Translations under genes and position numbers: made by a program
Part shown: piece after piece, positions 27,282 to 34,415 of the stretch
Layout of the letters: the number at the start of each line of letters is the position of its first letter
Position numbering within the stretch: position 1 is the first letter of the stretch
DNA from: Actinoplanes lutulentus
Lineage (GTDB): Bacteria; Actinomycetota; Actinomycetes; Mycobacteriales; Micromonosporaceae
Assembly (NCBI RefSeq): GCF_003259845.1
Contig: NZ_QLMJ01000023.1
Location: 124,001-188,000, forward strand
Direction: 5' to 3'
DNA: 64,000 bases
The notes under the pieces: generated by a model
Databases searched by the model: none
What the model was told of the DNA's origin: nothing
The model's input: the letters and a program-made list of their open reading frames with translations, nothing else

Positions 27282-27553
27282 CATGACCAGCCCGCCCGAA
27301 TAGCCGGCCCGCCCGAGTGCTCGACCCGCCCGAGTGCTCGACCCGCCCGAGTGCTCGACCCGCCCGAGTGCTCGACCCGCGCGAGCGACTGGCCCGCGCG
27401 AGTGGCCGGCTTGCACGGGTCACCGCCCCGCGCGAGTGACCGACCCGCGCGAGTGACCGACCCGCGCGAGTGACCGACCCGCGCGAGTGACCGGCTTGCG
27501 CGAGTGACCGGCTTGCACGGGTCACCGCCCCGCGCGGGTGGCCGGCCGCATCT
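27282..27553. repeat. 16-copy 17-bp tandem repeat between convergent genes
   Basis: 272 bp made of exactly sixteen 17-bp units. The two commonest forms are GAGTGCTCGACCCGCCC (27316-27366, then a variant) and GAGTGACCGACCCGCGC (27435-27485). A higher-order duplication is visible: the pair of units at 27401-27434 recurs at 27503-27536 with one change. The period is not a multiple of three and frames across it have no family resemblance, so it is non-coding. It occupies the space between two convergent genes and may expand and contract by slippage. Confidence 0.92.
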
Positions 27554-27579
27554 CGTTGAGTCAGCGCGAACCGGGCGAA

Positions 27580-28233
27580 TCAGGCCAGGCCGGCGTCGTG
27601 CACCAAAAGTGCCACCTGCACCCGGTTGTTCAGGTCCAGCTTTGTAAGCACCCGGGACACGTGCGCTTTCACCGTCGCGACCGACATGTGCAGCTCCACG
27701 GAGATCTCGGCATTCGATTTGCCCTGCGCCACCAGCAGAGCCACCTCTCTTTCCCGGGCGCTGAGCCGTCCGAGTCGCTCCTCCGCCCCGGTGCGGTCCG
27801 GCCGGGAATCGGCCGCCACATGGGCGATCAGTTGCCGGGTGACGCTCGGCGACAGCGTGGCCTCGCCCTGTGCCACCCGGAGCACGGCCGCCTTGATCTG
27901 ACCCGGCGGTGTGTCCTTGAGCAGGAACCCGCTCGCCCCGGCCCGCAACGCACCCAGCACGAACTCATCCGCGTCGAACGTCGTCAGCACCAGCACCTCG
28001 GGCGCCTCCGGCCGTCGCCGCAGCAGCTCGGTCGCGGTCAGCCCGTCGACACCGGGCATCCGGATGTCCATGAGCACCACGTCGGGCCGATGCTCGGCGA
28101 CCGCCGCCGGCACCTCGCCCCCGTCGGACGCCTGCCCGACGATCTGCACCTCGGCATCGCCCGACAGAATCATCGACAGTCCGGCACGCACCAGCGGGTC
28201 GTCGTCGACGATCAAAACCCGGACCGGTTTCAC
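27580..28233 (-). CDS. LuxR/NarL-family response regulator
   Basis: 217 residues. The start is set at GTG 28233, which overlaps the kinase stop as GTGA; an in-frame GTG six codons earlier is the alternative. The receiver domain opens with VRVLIVDDDPLVRAG, the phospho-acceptor Asp is in VVLMDIRMPG, and the Thr and Lys switch residues are in VLTTFD and GFLLKDTP. The C-terminal LuxR-type helix-turn-helix is in LSAREREVALLVAQGKSN and VATVKAHVSRVLTKL. It is activated by the sensor kinase encoded directly upstream and probably controls the divergent ABC exporter. Confidence 0.94.
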   Translation of the reverse strand: MKPVRVLIVDDDPLVRAGLSMILSGDAEVQIVGQASDGGEVPAAVAEHRPDVVLMDIRMPGVDGLTATELLRRRPEAPEVLVLTTFDADEFVLGALRAGASGFLLKDTPPGQIKAAVLRVAQGEATLSPSVTRQLIAHVAADSRPDRTGAEERLGRLSAREREVALLVAQGKSNAEISVELHMSVATVKAHVSRVLTKLDLNNRVQVALLVHDAGLA

Positions 28234-29594
28234 GGCGCCCACGGCAGCCACGCGGAGAGAACGAACTCGTTGCCGTGCCGGCCGTGCGCGAGCCTGCCAC
28301 CGGCGAGCGTGGCGCGCTCGGCGAGACCGATCAGGCCCATCCCGGTGCCGGGCACCGAACCGCCAGCCATCAAACCGCTCAGCTCTGAACCGCTGAGACC
28401 TGAACCACCAGCGCCCGGCCCTCGATGGCTCGAACCGCTGGAGATCGCGGCTCCGGGGCCACCCACGGCAGCCTTGGGTGCGCCGGGCAACACCGTCGGC
28501 ATCGGGTTGCGAACCTCTACGGTCAGACCCTCGGCCGCCGCTCCGCGGACGGCCACCGACACGGAGACCCCCGGGGCATGCTTGCGCGCGTTCGTCAGAC
28601 CTTCTTGGATGATGCGGTACGCGGCTCGCCCGGTCGCCACCGGCACCGCGTCGGGTTCGGCCGTCACGTTAAGCCGTACCTTGACTCCCGCCGACCGGGA
28701 CTCGTCGGCGAGCGCGGGCAGCGCGCTCAGCGTGGGTTGCGGCCGCTCCGGGGCTTGATCGTCGGCGCTGTTCGTCGTCCGCAGCACCCCGATCACCGCG
28801 CGCAGGTCCTGCATCGCCTGGTTGGCGCTGGCACGGACCACCGCGGCCGCTCCGGCTATCTCGTCAGGTGGCGCGTCCGGGCGGAACTCGAGCGCGCCGG
28901 CGTGCAGGCTGAGCAGCGAGATCCGGTGAGCGAGGACATCGTGCATCTCGCGGGCGATGCGGGTGCGTTCCAAAACCCGTGCCTGCGCGACACGCAGCTG
29001 CTGCTCCGCCTCGGCGCGCTCGGCCCGCTCGCGCCAGGAGACGATCAGCTGGCGCCGGGATCGGACCAGCATGCCCCAGAGCGCCACGATCACCAGGCCG
29101 GTCGTGCCCCACCCGAACGTTTCCCAGAACCCGGCCCCGGTCTCCGGCCGCACCATCGAGAAGATGGCGTTGGTGCCGATCGTCGCGGCGACATAGGCCG
29201 CCAGAATCGCGAACCGCTGGTGCACCGCGATGGTGAACAGCACGATCGACAGAGTGAACCCGCTCGCGAGCGAGAACGGCGCGATCGCCAGTGCGAACAG
29301 GGCCAGCGGCAGCAAGAAGCGGCGCCGCCACCAGAGCCCGATCGCGGCGATGACGCTCAGCACGCCGTCGAGCACAATCACCCACGACGGCACCGATGAC
29401 CAGCCGGCCATCACGGCCGGATCGGGCCGGAGCAGATCGCCCGTGACGAGCAGGGTGAAGCCGAACCCGATCAGGAAACAGAGGGTGTCGACCGCCCAGT
29501 CCCTGGTCGAGCGCCGGCCCGCGACAGGACCGGCCGGGTCCGCTACCAGCGCGGACGGCCACAACCAGCGGTACTCGGTCAACGATGCCCCCAC
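28230..29594 (-). CDS. NarL-type sensor histidine kinase
   Basis: 454 residues from GTG 29594; a TTG at 29582 with GGGGG before it is an alternative. Residues about 30-165 hold four or five membrane helices with almost no external loops, which fits an intramembrane-sensing kinase. A coiled segment leads to the HisKA_3 box with the phospho-acceptor His in RIAREMHDVLAHRI. The N box is in AAYRIIQEGLTNARKHAPG. Between the N box and the GTGMGLIGLAERA motif lies an unusual insert of about 45 residues, mostly Gly, Ser and Ala. The open frame continues far upstream on this strand but has no family character there and is antisense to recognisable genes. Confidence 0.9.
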   Translation of the reverse strand: MGASLTEYRWLWPSALVADPAGPVAGRRSTRDWAVDTLCFLIGFGFTLLVTGDLLRPDPAVMAGWSSVPSWVIVLDGVLSVIAAIGLWWRRRFLLPLALFALAIAPFSLASGFTLSIVLFTIAVHQRFAILAAYVAATIGTNAIFSMVRPETGAGFWETFGWGTTGLVIVALWGMLVRSRRQLIVSWRERAERAEAEQQLRVAQARVLERTRIAREMHDVLAHRISLLSLHAGALEFRPDAPPDEIAGAAAVVRASANQAMQDLRAVIGVLRTTNSADDQAPERPQPTLSALPALADESRSAGVKVRLNVTAEPDAVPVATGRAAYRIIQEGLTNARKHAPGVSVSVAVRGAAAEGLTVEVRNPMPTVLPGAPKAAVGGPGAAISSGSSHRGPGAGGSGLSGSELSGLMAGGSVPGTGMGLIGLAERATLAGGRLAHGRHGNEFVLSAWLPWAP

Positions 29595-29724
29595 AGGATC
29601 GACTCTACGGGCGGGCGCCGGGCGCCGATACCGACCAAAGTTGTAACCAAAGTATCGACAAAGGTTCGCGGCCATCGACCGTTGGCCGACGCGGTGGACC
29701 GACCACGGACAGCACGCTGGTCGC

Positions 29725-30624
29725 ATGATTACGGTCGAGAACCTCACCAGGACGTACGGTGCACACCGCGCCGTGGACGACGTGTCGTTCACCTGCGAGC
29801 CCGGCACCGTGACCGGATTCCTCGGTCCGAACGGTGCCGGCAAATCCACCACGCTGCGGATGATCTGCGGCCTCACCCCGCCCACCAGCGGCCGGTCCAC
29901 CGTCTGCGGCGTGCCGTACCGGCAGCTCGGCAACCCTGGACGACGTGTGGGCGTGCTCCTCGACGCCTCCGCGCAGCACGCCGGCCGCACCGGCCGGGAG
30001 ACGCTGGCTCTCGCGGCGATGACCATGGGGCTGGACGCCGGCCGGGTGCCCGAGCGGCTCGCCCAGGTCGGGCTGGACAAGACCGCGGCCAAGCGGCGGG
30101 TCCGGGCGTACTCGCTCGGCATGCGGCAGCGGCTGGGCCTGGCGTACGCGATGCTCGGCGACCCGGCCGTGCTGATCCTCGACGAGCCGGCGAACGGGCT
30201 CGACCCGGAGGGCATCTTCTGGATGCGCGGCCTGCTCCGCGATTTCGCCGACCGGGGCGGCACCGTGCTGCTCTCCTCGCACCTGCTGCGGGAGGTGGAG
30301 GCGGTCGCCGACCAGCTCGTCGTGATCGGGCAGGGCCGGATCCTGGCCCAGGGTGACAAGGACGACCTGCTCAGCACCGCCGGCACCGTGGCACGCGCCA
30401 CCGACCCTGCCGCGCTGGAGGCGCTGCTCGACCGGATGGGCGTGACCTCGTCACGGTCCGCCGACGGCGGCTTCCTGGTGCCCACCGACGCGCAGACCCT
30501 CGCCCAGGCGGCAGCCGGTGCGGGCGTCGTGCTGCTGGAGCTGCGCCCGGCCGGCTCCGGTGGCCTTGAAGAGATGTTCCTGCGACTCACCGCCACCACA
30601 GGCCTCGAGGAGATCAGCCGATGA
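29725..30624 (+). CDS. ABC transporter ATP-binding protein (ABC-2 type exporter)
   Basis: 299 residues. Walker A is GPNGAGKST at 34-42, the signature is in YSLGMRQRLGLAYAM, and Walker B ends in ILDEP with Asp153 and Glu154. The C-terminal third is the usual accessory region of drug/lantibiotic-type exporters. The gene diverges from the two-component system and overlaps the permease gene by 4 bp (ATGA). Pairing of a few-loop kinase with such an exporter is typical of envelope-stress or antimicrobial-peptide detoxification modules; the substrate cannot be read from the sequence. Confidence 0.93.
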   Translation: MITVENLTRTYGAHRAVDDVSFTCEPGTVTGFLGPNGAGKSTTLRMICGLTPPTSGRSTVCGVPYRQLGNPGRRVGVLLDASAQHAGRTGRETLALAAMTMGLDAGRVPERLAQVGLDKTAAKRRVRAYSLGMRQRLGLAYAMLGDPAVLILDEPANGLDPEGIFWMRGLLRDFADRGGTVLLSSHLLREVEAVADQLVVIGQGRILAQGDKDDLLSTAGTVARATDPAALEALLDRMGVTSSRSADGGFLVPTDAQTLAQAAAGAGVVLLELRPAGSGGLEEMFLRLTATTGLEEISR

Positions 30625-31391
30625 CCGCCGTCGCCACCCCGTCCCCCACGCGAACCGACACCCTGCCGATGACCCGGCTCATCGCGGTCGAACTGCGGAA
30701 ACTGGCCGACACCCGGGCCGGCCTCTGGCTGCTGATCATCATCGGCCTGGTCACGGCGGGCACCTCCGCGATCCAGCTCGGCTGGGCTGACGACGAGAGC
30801 CAGACGTTCGCCGCGTTCTACACCTTCGGGCTGTTGCCCTCGGCGGTGCTGCTGCCGGTGCTCGGCATCCTGTCGGTCACCAGCGAGTGGTCGCAACGGA
30901 CCGTGCTGTCCACCTTCACCCTGGTCCCGGCGCGGGGCCGGGTGCTGATGGCGAAACTCGCTGCCGGCACGCTGATCGCGATCGCCGCCACAGCCACGAC
31001 CGCCGTGCTGGCCGCCCTCGCCAATCTGATCGCCGGCCCGCTCGGCGGCGACGCGTCGTGGTCCCTGGACAGCAGCCTGATCTGGCAGAGTCTCCTTCTC
31101 CAGGTGATCTTCGTGCTGATGGGGATCGGGTTCGGCGCGCTTCTGCTGAACACACCGCTGGCGATCGTCATCTACTTCGCCCTGCCGACGGTCTGGACAG
31201 TGCTCGGCGGGGCCATCAGCGGCCTGCGCACCGCCTCGGAGTGGCTGGACCTCAATGCGACCTCGCAGGCCATGACCGAGCCGGACATGACCGGCGGCGA
31301 ATGGTCCCGGCTGGCGGTCTCGGCAGCGGTCTGGGTCGCGCTTCCCCTGCTCCTCGGGGCGATTCGTGTGCTCCGTCGGGAGGTTTCCTGA
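30621..31391 (+). CDS. ABC-2 type exporter permease
   Basis: 256 residues with six predicted membrane helices. The N-terminal amphipathic helix (TRLIAVELRKLADTRAG) precedes the first membrane segment, as in ABC-2 permeases, and the first extracellular-side region contains VTSEWSQRTVLSTFTLVPARG, a common motif in this family. The start overlaps the ATPase gene stop (ATGA), so the two are coupled. Together they form the export complex that the neighbouring two-component system probably controls. Confidence 0.9.
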   Translation: MTAVATPSPTRTDTLPMTRLIAVELRKLADTRAGLWLLIIIGLVTAGTSAIQLGWADDESQTFAAFYTFGLLPSAVLLPVLGILSVTSEWSQRTVLSTFTLVPARGRVLMAKLAAGTLIAIAATATTAVLAALANLIAGPLGGDASWSLDSSLIWQSLLLQVIFVLMGIGFGALLLNTPLAIVIYFALPTVWTVLGGAISGLRTASEWLDLNATSQAMTEPDMTGGEWSRLAVSAAVWVALPLLLGAIRVLRREVS

Positions 31392-31410
31392 TCCACAACG
31401 CCGGGTGTTG

Positions 31411-31455
31411 GCGTCACGATCTCGCGATCGCGGGTAGCGTCGCGAGACGTGACGC
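31411..31455 (+). promoter_or_regulatory. Long hairpin covering the protease start codon
   Basis: GCGTCACGATCTCGCGA (31411-31427) pairs with TCGCGAGACGTGACGC (31440-31455) through 16 bp with one bulged A and a 12-base loop. The second arm contains the GTG start at 31449. It may be a terminator for the exporter operon, a translation-blocking stem for the protease, or both. No T-run follows directly; CCCTTTTT occurs 4 bp later, inside the coding region. Confidence 0.6.
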
Positions 31456-33536
31456 GTACCCTTTTTGCGAGCTTCGCGACTATTGCGGTTACTATCCCCA
31501 TCTTCGCCGCTCCAGCAACCGCGATTGAGGCTTCCGCCGCGCCACCGCCGTCTCCACTGTCCACCGCACCCGCCGTGGACTCCCGCGAACTCACGCCGCC
31601 GACCCGGCTGACTCTGGACGGCGAGCCGTTGCCGCCGGCCACCTATCAGCCGGCGCCGTCGGGCCGCCGCGCCGCGGCCGACACCCCGCCGGTCGGTACC
31701 GTCCGCAAGTGGGCCGGGCTGAACGAGGTCGAGGGGGACGTCTACCGCAAGGATTACGTGCTGCGGGCCGCCGGCAAGAACATCGAGGTGTGGGTGGCGA
31801 AGGATCTCGCCTTCCCTGCCGGTGACTGCCGCGGCGCGAAGGCCACCGAGATCACCGACGCCCAGGTCGCCGGCCTGGTACGAGAGTTCGACGAGAACAT
31901 CTATCCCAAGGAGACGGCCGCTTTCAGCACGCCGCCGGACCGCAGCGGGGTGAACCCGGGAATCGACGGCGATTTCACCGGCGCCGGGAACCGCACCGTC
32001 ACGCTGATCGACAACGTCCGCGACGACAACTACTTCAGTTACCCGGAACGCCCCACGTACATCTCGGGGTTCTTCTCCGAGCAACTCAACGAACTCTTCG
32101 ATCGCAACGTGATGACCATCGACGCGTTCGACTGGGCTCACCGGTCGGGCGCGAACCCGGCGAACGAGCCGACCGCCGACCTGTGCAGCAGCCGCCCCGC
32201 ACGACCCTGGATGTACGAGTCGACGTTCGCCCACGAGTGGCACCACCTGCTCAGCTATTACACCGACCCGGAGGAGACGACCTGGGTCGACGAGGGCCTC
32301 AGCGATTACGCGCAGACCCTGACCGGTTACGTCGACTCCCGCCTCGGCGTGTACCACCGCGGCTTCGACAACCACCTCTCCTGTTACCAAGGATTCGGTG
32401 TGGTGAAGACCGCGTTCAACCCGAATCCGCGCGACTGCGACGGGCCGGCGAACTCGCTGAACCTGTGGGGTGAGGGCGGCGCCGACGCGGTCCTCGCCGA
32501 TTACGGCATCACCTATCAGCTCATGCTGTATCTGCACGACCGGTTCGGCCCGAAGGTCCTCTCCGGACTGCACCGGGACTCGGTGCACCACGGCCTGGAG
32601 GCCCTCGCCGCCGTGCTGCCGAAGAAGACGCCGCTTTACGACGTCCTGCACGATTTTCAGACGATGACGCTGGTGGACAAGCCAGCCGACGAGCCGGGCA
32701 GCATGATCAAGGGCGCGAGCAGGGAGCGAGTCACCGCGCGCAGCCTGCGTTCCACCGTCAACCTCAGCAGCCCGGGCGCTCACGGCAGCCCCGGAGCGCC
32801 GCCGAACGGCGCCGATTACGTCCGGCTGCCGACCGAGCTGCGATCGGTCAGTTTCCAGGGCGCCGCGTCGCTGCCGCCGATCCCGCTGAAGTGGACGCTC
32901 GACGACGGGAAGCTCTTCTCGGGCAACACCCCCGACACCGATGCCGCGGCGGTCCGGCCGGCCGACGTCCCGACGACGGACCCGATCCTGCGTTTCACCA
33001 CGTCGTACGAATTGGAACAGGACTTCGACTACGGGTATGTGACCGTCTCCGCCGACGGCGGGCGGACGTATCAGATGGTCGCCGGCGACCAGACGGTCAC
33101 CGGCCCGCTCGGCGCGGCGATCACCGGCCAGGCCACCGACGTCACCCTGAAGTTCGACCTCTCCGCGTACGCCGGCAAGCGTGTCTTCCTCGGTTTCCGC
33201 TATGTCAGCGACAGCGCCGTCAATCTGGGTGGCTGGCACGTCGGCGACCTCTCGATCGGCACCCAGAAGATCGACAACGTCTCGCTGGGCACCTGGAAGT
33301 CGCCCACCCAGGTCCGGCCGACGCCCGTGCACAACTGGCACGTGACGCTGGTCGGACTGGGGCGGGCACGGGCCAAAATCGTGCCCCTCGAGGATTTCGA
33401 CCGGCTCAACGATTACCCCAAGGTCGCCGCGATTGTCGCTTACGACGAACCGACCGGCACGGTCAAGCAATACGCCCCGTACACCCTCGTCGTGAACGGC
33501 AGGCCCCTGCCCGTGCAGGAGCAGACTCAGCCGTAG
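31449..33536 (+). CDS. Secreted zinc metalloprotease (gluzincin-like)
   Basis: 695 residues from GTG 31449, with a signal peptide ending near residue 26 and a Pro-rich propeptide-like stretch to about 80. The zinc site is HExxH at His262-Glu263-His266 (FAHEWHHLL), with a likely third ligand Glu282 in WVDEGLSDYA; that spacing fits gluzincins such as the M30 or related families. C-terminal to it, residues about 520-620 look like a beta-sandwich (FDYGYVTVSADGGRTYQ, FLGFRYVSDSAVNLGGWHVGDL) like the MAM/jelly-roll domain of immune-inhibitor-A proteases. The family number is not certain. A hairpin overlaps its start codon and a terminator follows the stop. Confidence 0.85.
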   Translation: MTRTLFASFATIAVTIPIFAAPATAIEASAAPPPSPLSTAPAVDSRELTPPTRLTLDGEPLPPATYQPAPSGRRAAADTPPVGTVRKWAGLNEVEGDVYRKDYVLRAAGKNIEVWVAKDLAFPAGDCRGAKATEITDAQVAGLVREFDENIYPKETAAFSTPPDRSGVNPGIDGDFTGAGNRTVTLIDNVRDDNYFSYPERPTYISGFFSEQLNELFDRNVMTIDAFDWAHRSGANPANEPTADLCSSRPARPWMYESTFAHEWHHLLSYYTDPEETTWVDEGLSDYAQTLTGYVDSRLGVYHRGFDNHLSCYQGFGVVKTAFNPNPRDCDGPANSLNLWGEGGADAVLADYGITYQLMLYLHDRFGPKVLSGLHRDSVHHGLEALAAVLPKKTPLYDVLHDFQTMTLVDKPADEPGSMIKGASRERVTARSLRSTVNLSSPGAHGSPGAPPNGADYVRLPTELRSVSFQGAASLPPIPLKWTLDDGKLFSGNTPDTDAAAVRPADVPTTDPILRFTTSYELEQDFDYGYVTVSADGGRTYQMVAGDQTVTGPLGAAITGQATDVTLKFDLSAYAGKRVFLGFRYVSDSAVNLGGWHVGDLSIGTQKIDNVSLGTWKSPTQVRPTPVHNWHVTLVGLGRARAKIVPLEDFDRLNDYPKVAAIVAYDEPTGTVKQYAPYTLVVNGRPLPVQEQTQP

Positions 33537-33572
33537 ATCGGCCCCACCTCGCTCGGCCCTGTCCGGAACCTC

Positions 33573-33618
33573 TGCCCGCCGCGGCGCACCTGAGTGCCCG
33601 CGGCGGGCACCTCTTTTA
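33573..33618 (+). terminator. Terminator of the metalloprotease gene
   Basis: A 12-bp perfect stem, TGCCCGCCGCGG (33573-33584) with CCGCGGCGGGCA (33598-33609), around a 13-base loop. It is followed by CCTCTTTTA, a short T-run. It lies 37 bp after the protease stop and separates it from the MerR operon. Confidence 0.85.
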
Positions 33619-33691
33619 CTGCCCCTGCGTTTCGCCGTCATCGCGCCACCACCGTTCCCCCGAATCGGCCGCCCTTCCGGCGCCTCCGATA

Positions 33692-33722
33692 TTGACAGTG
33701 TCACGATGACAGTGTCAAACTT
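33692..33722 (+). promoter_or_regulatory. MerR-operon promoter with two tandem TGACAGTGTCA dyads
   Basis: Two identical 11-bp palindromes TGACAGTGTCA lie at 33693-33703 and 33707-33717, together forming a larger near-palindrome that starts TTGACA and ends TGTCAA. TTGACA at 33692-33697 can serve as -35; a 19-bp spacer, typical for MerR-controlled promoters, then leads to AAACTT at 33717-33722. The predicted transcript would begin about at the ATG 33729, so the mRNA may be leaderless; no ribosome-binding site is visible. The MerR protein encoded next is the likely binder. Confidence 0.65.
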
Positions 33723-33728
33723 TCTGGC

Positions 33729-34415
33729 ATGTGGACGATGGAGCAGTTGGTCGAGCGGGCTCACGCGGCTCTCGCCGCGGAATACCCCGGCGCACCCAAC
33801 GGACGCGTCCGCGACCTGCCCGACCGCAGGTCGATCAGGTGGTATTCGACGATCGGCCTGGTCGACCGGCCGCTCGGCACCCGCGGGCGCACGGCCCTCT
33901 ACGGGCCACGCCACCTGATGCAACTGGTCGCGATCAAGCGACGCCAAGCGTCCGGGCAGACCCTTGCCGAGATCCAGGCGGAGCTCGCGGGCGCCTCCGA
34001 CGAAACCCTGGCGGCCGCTTCTCGCGTACCCGATGGGCTCCTGACCACCGATGAGCCGGCGGCGGAGGACGCAGCCCGGCCACCGTTCTGGAAACACGCG
34101 CCGGCGGCGGGCGACACGTCGGCCGCCGGCGAAACGGGGGCGGACGCCGGATCGCCCGTGCTCCGCACGGCATTGCCATCGATCGACTGGCAAAAGGCAC
34201 CGCCGGGTTTCGCCAGTTTTGACCACGACATCACGCCTGCCGCACATCAGGCCTCCGACGAGCCACTGATCACCGGTTTTCCGCTCGGCGGCGGCGTGAT
34301 TCTGCTGGTTCCCGATCCCCCGGCCGGGCTCGGCCGTGACGAGATCGCCGCGGCCGCTCGTCCTCTGCTCGAACTGCTCGCGTCCCGTGGGCTGACCAAT
34401 GGGAGAAACGAATGA
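33729..34415 (+). CDS. MerR-family transcriptional regulator
   Basis: 228 residues. The N-terminal winged helix begins MWTMEQLVERAHAAL and is followed by RVRDLPDRRSIRWYSTIGLVDRP and GRTALYGPRHLMQLVAIKRRQASGQ, a MerR DNA-binding domain with the usual TIGL turn. The C-terminal half is acidic and Ala-rich and then contains PLITGFPLGGGVILLVPD, an effector region without recognised metal-binding cysteines. A second in-frame ATG at 33738 is the alternative start. The stop overlaps the start of the VIT/VWA gene (ATGA). It probably represses or activates its own operon through the dyads 11 bp upstream. Confidence 0.88.
   Translation: MWTMEQLVERAHAALAAEYPGAPNGRVRDLPDRRSIRWYSTIGLVDRPLGTRGRTALYGPRHLMQLVAIKRRQASGQTLAEIQAELAGASDETLAAASRVPDGLLTTDEPAAEDAARPPFWKHAPAAGDTSAAGETGADAGSPVLRTALPSIDWQKAPPGFASFDHDITPAAHQASDEPLITGFPLGGGVILLVPDPPAGLGRDEIAAAARPLLELLASRGLTNGRNE

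Noticed and set aside
26922..27525. Minus-strand open frames with SRGSSTRAGRA-like repeats over the 17-bp array.
   Set aside because: The repeat period is not a multiple of three, the frames are purely repeat-derived, and none has a ribosome-binding site.
27282..27553. Possible CRISPR array.
   Set aside because: The 17-bp units are head to tail without spacers, and no cas genes are present.
29600..34247. A very long minus-strand open frame (about 2005 codons in total) extending upstream of the sensor kinase.
   Set aside because: Only the last 454 codons resemble a protein family. The upstream part lies antisense to the exporter, protease and MerR genes, which have clear domains and starts, and it is rich in Arg/Gly as expected for a shadow frame in GC-rich DNA.
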